Positions 15,409-23,055 of a stretch of 23,055 nucleotides of DNA are shown here, piece by piece (the stretch's first letter is position 1; the number at the start of each line of letters is the position of its first letter). The translations under genes were made by a program, and so were the position numbers. The notes beneath the pieces are model-generated. The model made no database searches and was not told the DNA's origin. It saw only the letters and a program-made list of their open reading frames with translations. Source of the DNA: Treponemataceae bacterium (GTDB taxonomy: Bacteria > Spirochaetota > Spirochaetia > Treponematales > Treponemataceae); assembly GCA_024697985.1 (NCBI GenBank), contig JAILRX010000141.1, forward strand, positions 1-23,055, written 5' to 3'.

Positions 15409-16176
15409 ATGAAGAAGCGATTAATTTTTATTTCAGTTCTATTTTCTCTGTTGGCATCTTCTTTTGCTGTAACTTTAGAAGCTGGATTTCAATGGGACAC
15501 CTACAATTCTGAAAAAGAAAAAGGCGTTCCAGGCTTCACCTTTGACATAAGTGAACAGCTGAGCGAAAACTTCAGCATGATTGCAACAATCGACAATCTT
15601 TATGCTCTGAACTACAACGCTTTTTGCGGCGCTTCCTTTTTTACAGAAAAATTTTATTTTTCAACAGCCTTCATGTTTGCATTGAGAAACGGAAGCCTTG
15701 CACCAGGCGTAATGCTTGAAACAGGCTTTGACATAGGAAAGCTCGTCAGCTTTGAAATTGAATCAGACTTTGCCTTTTCCCCTTCGGATTTTTCATCAAA
15801 TTCTCTCATTTATATAGAAGGAGATGTAATTTTTCATTCGAAAAACTCCGACCTGACGCTTAAATATACGTATGATCACGTATTTACAAGTGATGGTTTT
15901 GAAAATAAAAACTCAGGTCTTATCGACATTCTGGCCTTCGAAGAAGGATTTCCTTTCAAGATTGGTATTTTCTTTGGAGCAGGAGCCGAGCAGCACAGTT
16001 ATGATACAAGCTATTTTGACCTTGGCATCAATGTAGGTGGCGACATGCTCTTTGATTTTGGAAAGGGCGGAACCTATATCCTCAAAGGTGAAAGTGAAGT
16101 TTTCAGGCTCTTAAGAACCAGTGAAGAAAAAATTCCTTTCGCAGTTTCTTTTTCAACCCGATTCGACATCGAATAA
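15409..16176 (+). CDS. Predicted secreted/outer-membrane beta-rich protein, unknown function
   Basis: 255 residues with a clear signal peptide (MKKRLIF, hydrophobic core 5-17, probable cleavage after SSFA at about 20). The mature protein consists of repeating beta strands with aromatic residues and many F/Y/D/S, for example LTLKYTYDHVF and DLGINVGGDMLFDFG, typical of a small barrel. No known family recognised. Its ATG lies one base after the stop of the preceding barrel gene (TAAAATG), so translation is likely coupled and the two proteins probably work together in the envelope. No clear plus-strand terminator follows; the hairpin downstream has its T-run on the other strand. Confidence 0.78.
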   Translation: MKKRLIFISVLFSLLASSFAVTLEAGFQWDTYNSEKEKGVPGFTFDISEQLSENFSMIATIDNLYALNYNAFCGASFFTEKFYFSTAFMFALRNGSLAPGVMLETGFDIGKLVSFEIESDFAFSPSDFSSNSLIYIEGDVIFHSKNSDLTLKYTYDHVFTSDGFENKNSGLIDILAFEEGFPFKIGIFFGAGAEQHSYDTSYFDLGINVGGDMLFDFGKGGTYILKGESEVFRLLRTSEEKIPFAVSFSTRFDIE

Positions 16177-16213
16177 AAAAAGGCTTCCAAGAACAACTTG
16201 ATTCTTGAAAGCC
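16175..16213 (-). terminator. Intrinsic terminator of leuB-dapL
   Basis: GGCTTCCAAGAA (16182-16193) and TTCTTGAAAGCC (16202-16213) form a 12-bp stem with one mismatch and an 8-nt loop. On the minus strand it is followed by seven T (A-run 16175-16181). It lies about 20 bp past the dapL stop and overlaps the stop codon of the convergent gene. Confidence 0.82.
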
Positions 16214-16235
16214 CCTTCTCTATTCTGAAATCAGA

Positions 16236-17459
16236 TTAAATTTTAAAATTTGCAAGACGACGGCAAGCCTCTTCAACATCCTGGCGATGACCGAATGCAC
16301 TGAATCGGATGAAACTTTCGCCTGCAGCACCGAAACCACTTCCCGGAGTCGTAACAACATTGCACTGCTCAAGGATCTGATCGAAAACATCCCAGCTCTT
16401 TTTTCCAGGAAACTTTACCCAAAGATAAGGAGAATCTCCTGTGAAATAAACCTGAACACCCTTTGAAGCAAAGTTTTCACCTTCAAGAGCCTTTTTCATG
16501 ATGGCTGCATTTTCAAGATAGTAGTCAACGAGTTCTTTTGTTTCTTTGATGCCTTCTTCATCAAGGCAGGCAAGACCGCCGGCCTGAGCGATATTTGAAG
16601 CACCGTTGAACAGAGTCGTCATGATTCGGTTCCAGTCCTGTTTTACAGAAGATCCGCAGTGAAATTTAAGTTCTGACGGGATTACTGACCAGCCGAGTCG
16701 AACACCGGTGAATCCTGCAAGTTTTGAGAATGAGTTGATTTCAATTGCGCATTTTTTTGCACCTTCAATTTCAAAAATTGTCTTAGGAAGTTTTTCATCA
16801 CGGATGAAAGCAAAATATGCATTGTCATAAATGATGAAACATTCTTTTTCGATTGCATAATTTACGAGAGACTGAAGCTGTTCGCGGGTAGAAGCCTTTC
16901 CAGTAGGATTGTTAGGACTGCAAAAATAAATGATGGAATTTTTCTTGATTGCAGTTAAATCAGGAAAGAAATCGTTTTCTGCTGTACATGGAAGATACGT
17001 GATGTCATTGTAACCGTCATCACCACGTCGTTTTGCAGCACCACTGATTACGCTTCCATCAACATAAACAGGATAAGCCGGATTCTGAACTGCAACACGA
17101 GCCTTTCTTCCAAAAAGAATCTGGATTCGGGCAATATCACATTTTGCACCGTCTGATACGAAAACTTCATCAGCATTAACTTTTCCGCCGTAAACAACTT
17201 TGGCAATCTTTTCGCGAAGTTCAGTAAGTCCCTGTTCATCACCATAACCAGAATAACCTTCTTTTGTTCCAAGACCTGCAGCATAATCTACCATAGCTTT
17301 TGTTATGTGAGGCGGAATCGGTTCTGTTGTATTTCCGATACCAAGACTGATGACTTTTGCGTCAGGATGTTTCTGCTGGAATTCCCGTCGTCGTTTAGCA
17401 ACTTCCGGGAAAAGATATCCACCAGCCAATTTAGAAAAATTTGCATTTCTTTTTATCAT
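16236..17459 (-). CDS. dapL: LL-diaminopimelate aminotransferase
   Basis: 407 residues, the usual DapL length. A PLP-dependent fold-type I aminotransferase that converts tetrahydrodipicolinate and glutamate directly to LL-diaminopimelate, for lysine and peptidoglycan synthesis in the cytoplasm. Recognisable DapL segments are NANFSKLAGGYLFPEV (6-20), SLGIGNTTEPIPP (38-50), SDGAKCDI (102-109) and SPNNPTG (181-187). The PLP lysine is K246 in SFSKLAGFTGVRLGW. The start has AAAGGAAA upstream. It is 23 bp after leuB on the same strand, so the two form an operon ended by the hairpin at 16175-16213. Other aspartate aminotransferase-like enzymes are less likely because of the DapL-specific N terminus. 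Confidence 0.94.
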   Translation of the reverse strand: MIKRNANFSKLAGGYLFPEVAKRRREFQQKHPDAKVISLGIGNTTEPIPPHITKAMVDYAAGLGTKEGYSGYGDEQGLTELREKIAKVVYGGKVNADEVFVSDGAKCDIARIQILFGRKARVAVQNPAYPVYVDGSVISGAAKRRGDDGYNDITYLPCTAENDFFPDLTAIKKNSIIYFCSPNNPTGKASTREQLQSLVNYAIEKECFIIYDNAYFAFIRDEKLPKTIFEIEGAKKCAIEINSFSKLAGFTGVRLGWSVIPSELKFHCGSSVKQDWNRIMTTLFNGASNIAQAGGLACLDEEGIKETKELVDYYLENAAIMKKALEGENFASKGVQVYFTGDSPYLWVKFPGKKSWDVFDQILEQCNVVTTPGSGFGAAGESFIRFSAFGHRQDVEEACRRLANFKI

Positions 17460-17482
17460 AGTTTTTTTTTCCTTTGTTTTTA

Positions 17483-18577
17483 TTATTTATCCAATATTTG
17501 GGAAACCACTAAATCTCCCATCTGTACTGTACCAACCAATTTGCCTTTTGCTCGAAGTTCATCTGCTTCAAGACCGGCAATATCAAAGGTTCTGTAACCT
17601 TCATCCAAAATTTTTTCGACAGAATTTTCTATCAAGTCCGCTTCCTCATCCATGTCAAAACCATAGCGCAAAAGCATCGCACAGGAAAGGATCATTGCCA
17701 AAGGATTTGCACATCCCTTCCCTGCAATATCAGGTGCACTTCCGTGAATAGGCTCGAAAAGAGCGGGTCCCGATTCACCAAGGGAAGCTGAAGGAAGCAT
17801 TCCGATTGAGCCTGTTATCTGACTGGCTTCATCAGAAAGAATGTCGCCGAACATATTGCTCGTAACAATTACGTCAAACTGCGACGGATTTCGGACAAGC
17901 TGCATTGCGGCATTATCAACATACATAAAGGAAAGCTCAACATCAGGATAGTCAGGGCTCATTTTTTTGGCAATTTCCCGCCAGAGCCTGCTTGATTCCA
18001 GAATGTTTGCCTTATCGACAAGGCAAAGCTTTTTCCGTCTTTTGAGGCTTGATTCGAAACCTACTTTCAAGATTCGCTCGATTTCCCAATCTGAATAGAT
18101 TTCAGTATCAAAGGCTTCTTTTCCATCGGGACTTCGGCCACGTTTGCCAAAATAAATACCGCCGGTAAGCTCGCGCACGATAAGGATATCAATTGAATCT
18201 TTTACGATTTCATTTTTAAGAGGACAGGAAGAAGCAAGCTGAGGAAAAATCTTTGCAGGTCTCAAGTTTGCATAGGTACCCAAACCGGAACGCAGTCCGA
18301 GAAGAGCTTTTTCCGGGCGGATTGAAGCATCCACAGAATCCCATTTCGGACCACCGACGCTTGCCAGAAGTACGGCATCAGAGGAAAGGCAGTCGTCAAG
18401 ACTTTTTTTCGGGAGCGGATTTTGAAACTGATCGATGGCACATCCACCTGCAATAATCTGCGTATATGAAAATTCATGCGAGAAACGTCGAGCAACGGCA
18501 TCCAAAACTTTTTTAGCCTCGGCCATAATTTCTGGACCGATGCCATCACCTGGAATAAGAGCAATATTTTTTTTCAT
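17483..18577 (-). CDS. leuB: 3-isopropylmalate dehydrogenase
   Basis: 364 residues, standard length. It oxidatively decarboxylates 3-isopropylmalate with NAD+ in leucine synthesis. Visible motifs: N-terminal IPGDGIGPEI (8-17); substrate arginines in LLGLRSGLGTYANLRP (92-107); Y142 in GGIYFGKRG; K189; D221 in MYVDNAAMQL; metal-site D245 and D249 in NMFGDILSDEASQ; NAD loop HGSAPDIAGKGCANP (278-292), which favours NAD over NADP isocitrate-type enzymes. AAGGAAGG precedes ATG. leuA, leuC and leuD are not in the window; the partner gene is dapL instead. Confidence 0.95.
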   Translation of the reverse strand: MKKNIALIPGDGIGPEIMAEAKKVLDAVARRFSHEFSYTQIIAGGCAIDQFQNPLPKKSLDDCLSSDAVLLASVGGPKWDSVDASIRPEKALLGLRSGLGTYANLRPAKIFPQLASSCPLKNEIVKDSIDILIVRELTGGIYFGKRGRSPDGKEAFDTEIYSDWEIERILKVGFESSLKRRKKLCLVDKANILESSRLWREIAKKMSPDYPDVELSFMYVDNAAMQLVRNPSQFDVIVTSNMFGDILSDEASQITGSIGMLPSASLGESGPALFEPIHGSAPDIAGKGCANPLAMILSCAMLLRYGFDMDEEADLIENSVEKILDEGYRTFDIAGLEADELRAKGKLVGTVQMGDLVVSQILDK

Positions 18578-18754
18578 TACGCACCTTCCTTGGTTAAATT
18601 ATAATGGAAATGTTTTTTTATAACCATAAAAATTGCATAATTTTAACAAATTTTTTAAAAGGAATTATATAATTATTATTGTAGAAAAAAGTAAGTGTTT
18701 TGATGGATTTTTAGCATTTTTTGATTTACAATTGTCTTACAAGAGGGGATGTTT
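18578..18754. promoter_or_regulatory. AT-rich divergent promoter region leuB / pdp
   Basis: This very AT-rich gap must hold promoters for both directions. For leuB, TATAAT is seen on the minus strand at 18603-18598, about 20 bases before the ATG, without a good -35 box. For the phosphorylase, several -10-like boxes (such as TATAAT near 18670) exist, but none has a convincing -35. No clear operator found. Confidence 0.35.
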
Positions 18755-20074
18755 ATGAGAGCTACAGACGTCATCATGAAAAAACGCGGTTCTATCCTGA
18801 ATCCAAAAGGTGAAAAACTGAGCCGTGAAGAAATAGCATTTTTAATCGAAAATTACGTAAAGGGAGAAATTCCTGACTATCAGGTTTCCGCCTGGTTGAT
18901 GGCCGTATATTTTAACGGAATGACCTTCGAGGAAACTGCAGATTTAACAGACATAATGCTCCATTCCGGTGACGTAATAGATCTTTCTGACATGAAAGGT
19001 CCTTTCGTAGACAAACACTCGACAGGCGGAGTCGGCGATAAAATTTCTTTACCGTTGGCACCAATCGTAGCAAGCTGCGGAGTCAAGGTTCCGATGATGA
19101 GCGGAAGAGCTCTGGGCCACACAGGCGGCACGCTTGATAAACTCGAATCAATTGAAGGATATAACGTACAGCTTGAAAGCGACGTTTTCAAAAAATACAT
19201 CACCGAATGCGGATTTGCCATGACAGGACAGACAAAAAAAGTTGTTCCTGCAGACAGACTTTTATATGCGCTTAGGGATGTAACAGGAACAGTAGAATCA
19301 ATTCCGCTGATTACAGCAAGCATCCTCTCAAAAAAGATTGCAGAAGGTTCTGAAGCCCTCGTTTTCGACGTAAAGTACGGAAGCGGAGCCTTCATGAAAA
19401 ACGAACAGGAAGCAATCAAACTTGCAGACAGTCTTGTTAAAACGACACAAGCTATGGGAAGAAAAGCAAGCGCGCTTATCACGAACATGAACACTCCGTT
19501 GGGCTTTAAGACCGGAAACTTTCTTGAAATCGAAGAAACCCTCGATGTTCTGGAAGGAAAAGGCCCTGAAGACGTAACGGAACTCACCTATCAGCTTGGA
19601 AGTCTGATGCTGATTAACGGAGGAAAGGCTTCGACGAAAAACGAAGGAATCGAGCTTTGCAAAAACGCCGTACAGAGCGGAAAGGCAATGGAACTTTTCC
19701 TTAAAAACGTAGACATGCAGGGAGGAAACAGCAAAAAACTGCTTTCTGAGCGAAATGTCCGAAGAAGCAGCCACGTTCGGAAATTGAAGGCTGAAAAAGA
19801 CGGATTCATAAAAATCGATGCCTATAAATGTGGACTTGCAGGCATACATCTTGGAGTTGGCCGAAACAAGACCGACGAAAAAGTTTTTGCCGACAGTGGA
19901 TTCATACAGCAGAAAATAGAAGGCGATTTCGTAAAAAAAGGCGACGTTATAATGGAAGTATTCGGCAAAGACGAGGATTGCTTTGATTCAGCAATGCCTA
20001 TTCTTTCAGATTCAATCAGCTATTCTGAAAGCGAAATCACAAAGAAAGACCTTATCCTCAAGGAAATTCTTTAA
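18755..20074 (+). CDS. pdp: Pyrimidine-nucleoside (thymidine) phosphorylase
   Basis: 439 residues from ATG 18755. The ATG at 18749 abuts the ribosome site AGAGGGG and leaves no spacing, so the second ATG, six bases after it, is preferred. The enzyme cleaves thymidine/uridine with phosphate to free base and (deoxy)ribose-1-phosphate in nucleoside salvage. The phosphate-binding signature KHSTGGVGDK is at 87-96; SGRALGHTGGTLDKLE at 116-131 is the family signature. The C-terminal alpha/beta domain is complete. Whether it is thymidine-specific (DeoA) or broad (Pdp) cannot be decided by eye. recJ follows 44 bp downstream on the same strand. Confidence 0.93.
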   Translation: MRATDVIMKKRGSILNPKGEKLSREEIAFLIENYVKGEIPDYQVSAWLMAVYFNGMTFEETADLTDIMLHSGDVIDLSDMKGPFVDKHSTGGVGDKISLPLAPIVASCGVKVPMMSGRALGHTGGTLDKLESIEGYNVQLESDVFKKYITECGFAMTGQTKKVVPADRLLYALRDVTGTVESIPLITASILSKKIAEGSEALVFDVKYGSGAFMKNEQEAIKLADSLVKTTQAMGRKASALITNMNTPLGFKTGNFLEIEETLDVLEGKGPEDVTELTYQLGSLMLINGGKASTKNEGIELCKNAVQSGKAMELFLKNVDMQGGNSKKLLSERNVRRSSHVRKLKAEKDGFIKIDAYKCGLAGIHLGVGRNKTDEKVFADSGFIQQKIEGDFVKKGDVIMEVFGKDEDCFDSAMPILSDSISYSESEITKKDLILKEIL

Positions 20075-20118
20075 CCACATCAAAACGCAAAAAAAATATT
20101 TAAAAGGATTTTATATAA

Positions 20119-22272
20119 ATGGCAATCTGGAAGAAAAAAAATGTCTCAAACGAACTGGTCAAAGAAATCAGCAAGTCTTTTTCCTGCGACCTGATAACCT
20201 CGAGCATTCTTGCACGACGAGGTGTAAGCGAAGGTTCTGACATTCTATTTTATCTTGAAACCGATCAGCGCTTTATGCACAATCCATTTTTGTTTGACAG
20301 CATGGAAGATGCCGTTGACAGGATAATGGACGCCGTTGACGAAGGCGAAAAAGTACTGATTTTTGGAGACCGTGACGTAGACGGAATCACAAGCACAGTA
20401 ATTCTTTACGAAAAACTCAAGGAACTAGGACTTGATGTTTCTTTCAAAGTTCCGACAAATGATGAAAGTTATGGACTTACAAAAGAAGTCATCGACGAAT
20501 TTGAAAAAGCCGGCGGTACGCTGATAATCACGGTGGACTGTGGAATTGCAAACGTTGAGGAAGTCGCATACGCAAACGAAAAAAGCATCAGCGTAATCGT
20601 AACGGACCATCACAACCCGCAGGAAATGGTTCCTGAAAACTGCATCATCATCAACCCGAAGATAGAAAATTGCGGCTATCCGTTCAAGGATATTTCAGGA
20701 TGTGCGGTAAGCTACAAGCTCGTAAAAGCCCTGGAATTTGCAAAATGCGAAATGTACAAGCAGGAAATCACACTTTTGAACGTAAGGCCTGCAAACGATT
20801 CGTACATCGTAGAGTGCGTCAAAATTGAAAACATGAAGGAAAAAGACAGAATCAGTGAAACGATTGTTCCAGGTGTCGTGGATATTTACAGAACAAGACT
20901 GATTCCATTCCTTCAGGGACAGCAGATTTTTGTTTGGGACATGGAACTTCAGAAGAGGATGCTCAATGAGATCTTCGGCAAGGGAATTGATTTCAACATG
21001 ATGGATTTGCGTCCTGAAATTTCAAAAGTCATTCCGGCAGTTTCATCACTCTCCCTTTTAAGGCTCAAGGATCTGTCTAAAATTGCCAGATACGACCAGA
21101 ACGCAAACAACGAACTGGACAGTTTTTTCAACATATTCGTCACATACATTCAAAAAACAGTTTGGAAAGACAATTCTGATACCAACACATTCAATCTTCA
21201 GCTGGTCGCCTTGGCAGCTATCGCCGACATAATGCCGCTTATAAATGAAAACAGGATTTTCATCAAGCAGGGACTTGCAAGCCTTAACAGCGGAAAAATC
21301 AGGCCCGGTCTTCAGGAATTGATGGCTCATCTGGGATTACTTGGGAAACAGCTTTCAAGCATTGATTTGGGATGGAAGGTTGTTCCAGCCTTGAACTCAA
21401 CCGGCAGACTTGGTGAACCGGATACGGCATTAAAACTTTTCACAAATGAGGACAACCGGGAACGTGATAAAATCGCACAGAGAATTCTGGAACTCAATCA
21501 AAAACGAAAGGCCTTGGGCGATGAAGCCTTGAATTTCGTCATTGCAAATGCCTCCCAAAATACAGCAGAGTATAATGGAAATCTTTGCGTAGTTTATGAT
21601 ACACGAATAAACCGAGGCGTTACCGGACTTGTTGCAGCCCGTCTTATGTCATTTACAAAGGTTCCTTCAATTGTAATCACAGAAATTGACGACTGCGCAA
21701 TCGGTTCTGCTCGTTCAAACCGCGGATACAACATATCAAACCTTTTGAACATGTGCGAATCAATTCTTTTGAAGCACGGCGGTCACAATTTTGCTGCAGG
21801 TTTCAGTCTGGAAAAGAACCGTGTCCCTGAATTTTTGAACAAACTCAAGATGCTTTCCGGAGGAATTGAGTTTACCGAAGAAGATTCCAGTGACATAATT
21901 GATATTGCAGCCGAACTTCCGGAAAAATACATCAATGATAAAATCCTTGATATTATCGCAAAGATGGAACCTTACGGAAACGGAAATGGAGAACTCAACT
22001 TTCTTGCAAGAAACATTCTGGTAAAGAATGCGGAACTTGTCGGAAAAGGTGGTGCTCCTCACCTCAAGCTTTCACTTTCAATTGGAGGCGCAATCTGGCC
22101 TGCACTTTTCTGGGGTGAAGGTGAAAGACTCAACAGGGATTTTAAAGTCGGAGACCGAATCGACATAATTTTCCAGATGAGTAAGAACATCTTTAACGGA
22201 AGTGAAACTCTTCAGCTGACACTCAAAGATTTAGCAAGAAGCGGAGAACATGAAATTGTACAGGAAAACTAA
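20119..22272 (+). CDS. recJ: RecJ-like single-strand-specific exonuclease (DHH family), enlarged
   Basis: 717 residues, against about 560-580 for many RecJ proteins. DHH phosphoesterase motifs: GDRDVDG (83-89; the usual Y is R), VDCG with D140, DHH at 163-165, IADIMPL with D370, then LNSTGRLGEP (425-434). The DHHA1 motif GGHNFAAGF is at 554-562, and an OB-like C-terminal part follows. It degrades single-stranded DNA 5' to 3' in recombination and mismatch/base-excision repair. The extra length lies mainly between the SGCAVSYKL helix and the D370 motif (about 212-358), where other RecJ proteins have a short connection. AAAGGA lies about 12 bases before ATG, rather far. The next gene overlaps its 3' end by 23 bases. 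Confidence 0.9.
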   Translation: MAIWKKKNVSNELVKEISKSFSCDLITSSILARRGVSEGSDILFYLETDQRFMHNPFLFDSMEDAVDRIMDAVDEGEKVLIFGDRDVDGITSTVILYEKLKELGLDVSFKVPTNDESYGLTKEVIDEFEKAGGTLIITVDCGIANVEEVAYANEKSISVIVTDHHNPQEMVPENCIIINPKIENCGYPFKDISGCAVSYKLVKALEFAKCEMYKQEITLLNVRPANDSYIVECVKIENMKEKDRISETIVPGVVDIYRTRLIPFLQGQQIFVWDMELQKRMLNEIFGKGIDFNMMDLRPEISKVIPAVSSLSLLRLKDLSKIARYDQNANNELDSFFNIFVTYIQKTVWKDNSDTNTFNLQLVALAAIADIMPLINENRIFIKQGLASLNSGKIRPGLQELMAHLGLLGKQLSSIDLGWKVVPALNSTGRLGEPDTALKLFTNEDNRERDKIAQRILELNQKRKALGDEALNFVIANASQNTAEYNGNLCVVYDTRINRGVTGLVAARLMSFTKVPSIVITEIDDCAIGSARSNRGYNISNLLNMCESILLKHGGHNFAAGFSLEKNRVPEFLNKLKMLSGGIEFTEEDSSDIIDIAAELPEKYINDKILDIIAKMEPYGNGNGELNFLARNILVKNAELVGKGGAPHLKLSLSIGGAIWPALFWGEGERLNRDFKVGDRIDIIFQMSKNIFNGSETLQLTLKDLARSGEHEIVQEN

Positions 22273-23055
22273 ATTATTTTTATCGATTATAGCAGTATCG
22301 GTCCTAGCCTTTTCAATGCCACTTTTTGCGACTACGGCAAAGTGTCAGGCAAAGGGCTACGACATTTCTCTTGTATACAACAAGGAACTTCAAAGCGGAG
22401 ATCCGATTTTTATCCTGGCACAGTACAATTTTTCCAGTTCGTTTCTTTCAAACACAAATATTCATTCAATACCGAAGTGCATTGAAGGAAAAGGCGAACT
22501 GATTGATAAGACAACACAAAAACAGATTCGAATGGGAAGGCTTTTTGCAGTAAAGACGCCAAAACAGAAGGTCTGCACGGTTGCATGCATGATTCCAACA
22601 TCAACTTACCTTGAACCAAACGAATATGATTTGAAAGTCACTTTTACAATCAACGGAAAAAAAGAAAGCTCCTTCGTCCTGCCAATTACATGCAAACATA
22701 AGGAATTCATTCAGGAAGACATTCCTCTTGATGCAAGAAACACAGGAATCAAGCAGGATTCTTCCAGCAAAAGAATGGCGCAGATCAACAAGCTCAACAC
22801 CGTTTTGGGAACAGCCGATTTTGATGCCTACAAAAAAACTTCCTTTACAAGCTTTTCTGAACCTCTGGATTGCAAGCGACGAACAAGTTTTTTTGGAGAT
22901 CGCAGACGGTTTGTCTATACAGACGGAACCAGTTCAACAGGACTGCACTATGGAATAGACTACGGAGTAAAAACAGGAACTGACGTTCACGCCTGCTCAA
23001 ACGGAAAAGTAGTTCTGGCCGAAAACAGAAATTCAACCGGATATTCAATCTGCAT
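22250..23055 (+). CDS. M23-family (LytM-like) peptidase, N-terminal part (cut by window edge)
   Basis: Translated by hand from ATG 22250; 268 codons run open to the right edge. A signal peptide is clear (MKLYRKTK, hydrophobic core about 9-26, probable cleavage after LFA at 27). About 170 residues of unrecognised beta-rich sequence follow. From about 215 the M23 domain begins: LHYGIDYGVKTGTDVHA contains the zinc ligands H233 and D237 of the HxGxD motif, followed by SNGKVVLAE. The downstream HxH motif is outside the window. It would cut peptidoglycan cross-links or peptides in the periplasm. It overlaps recJ by 23 bp with GGAG four bases before ATG, so translation is probably coupled. Confidence 0.88.
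   Translation, partial: MKLYRKTKLFLSIIAVSVLAFSMPLFATTAKCQAKGYDISLVYNKELQSGDPIFILAQYNFSSSFLSNTNIHSIPKCIEGKGELIDKTTQKQIRMGRLFAVKTPKQKVCTVACMIPTSTYLEPNEYDLKVTFTINGKKESSFVLPITCKHKEFIQEDIPLDARNTGIKQDSSSKRMAQINKLNTVLGTADFDAYKKTSFTSFSEPLDCKRRTSFFGDRRRFVYTDGTSSTGLHYGIDYGVKTGTDVHACSNGKVVLAENRNSTGYSIC

Noticed and set aside
16182..16213. Hairpin as terminator of the plus-strand barrel genes
   Set aside because: On the plus strand the stem is followed by CCTTCTCT, not a T-run; the seven-base run fits only the minus strand.
18749..18754. Earlier ATG for the nucleoside phosphorylase
   Set aside because: It touches the AGAGGGG ribosome site with no spacing, while the ATG six bases later has proper spacing.
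18880..19587. Antisense open frame of 235 codons within the phosphorylase gene
   Set aside because: Lies fully opposite a well-conserved enzyme gene, has no ribosome site and looks like a codon-bias shadow.

Overview
The window looks like a chromosomal segment of a spirochaete, most likely a gut- or rumen-type Treponema. Evidence: a compact cheA - cheW - cheX - cheY operon, a CheW protein fused to a degenerate CheR-like domain (an arrangement known from Treponema), CheX as the CheY-P phosphatase, diaminopimelate aminotransferase DapL, paired outer-membrane beta-barrel-type proteins, and moderately AT-rich DNA. Species cannot be assigned from the sequence alone.

Region 1 (1-7,620, all minus strand) is a galactoside/galactose utilisation cluster read right to left: galK, galT, a family 2 glycoside hydrolase (beta-galactosidase-like), a GPH/MelB-type sugar:cation symporter, and a second GPH transporter cut by the left edge. 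Together they would import a galactoside, split it in the cytoplasm and feed galactose into the Leloir pathway. galE and a regulator are not in the window. An internal promoter region with two palindromes precedes the hydrolase, and a 20-bp direct repeat lies between galK and galT.

Region 2 (7,650-8,798, plus strand) is a tRNA-Val(GAC) gene followed 8 nt later by a gene for a receiver-like/winged-helix protein, probably co-transcribed with it. Region 3 (8,799-9,120) is a convergent intergenic stretch holding six A-tract repeats, the intrinsic terminator of the che operon and two more inverted repeats.

Region 4 (9,121-13,953, minus strand) is the chemotaxis operon. Divergent to it, region 5 (14,062-16,176, plus strand) encodes two translationally coupled, signal-peptide-bearing beta-barrel-like proteins. 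Their upstream region contains an exact flagellar sigma-28 -10 box (GCCGATAA), which suggests, without proving, co-regulation with motility.

Region 6 (16,175-18,577, minus strand) is leuB - dapL (leucine and lysine/peptidoglycan precursor synthesis) with its own terminator. Region 7 (18,755-23,055, plus strand) contains pyrimidine-nucleoside phosphorylase, an enlarged RecJ-like nuclease, and the start of an M23 peptidase gene overlapping recJ; the window ends inside the peptidase.

Most genes are recognisable housekeeping or catabolic functions. I see no clear defence system, prophage, insertion sequence or CRISPR array. The least explained items are the coiled-coil insert in the first GPH transporter, the A-tract repeat array, the tRNA-linked receiver-like protein, the sigma-28-like site and the insert in RecJ.
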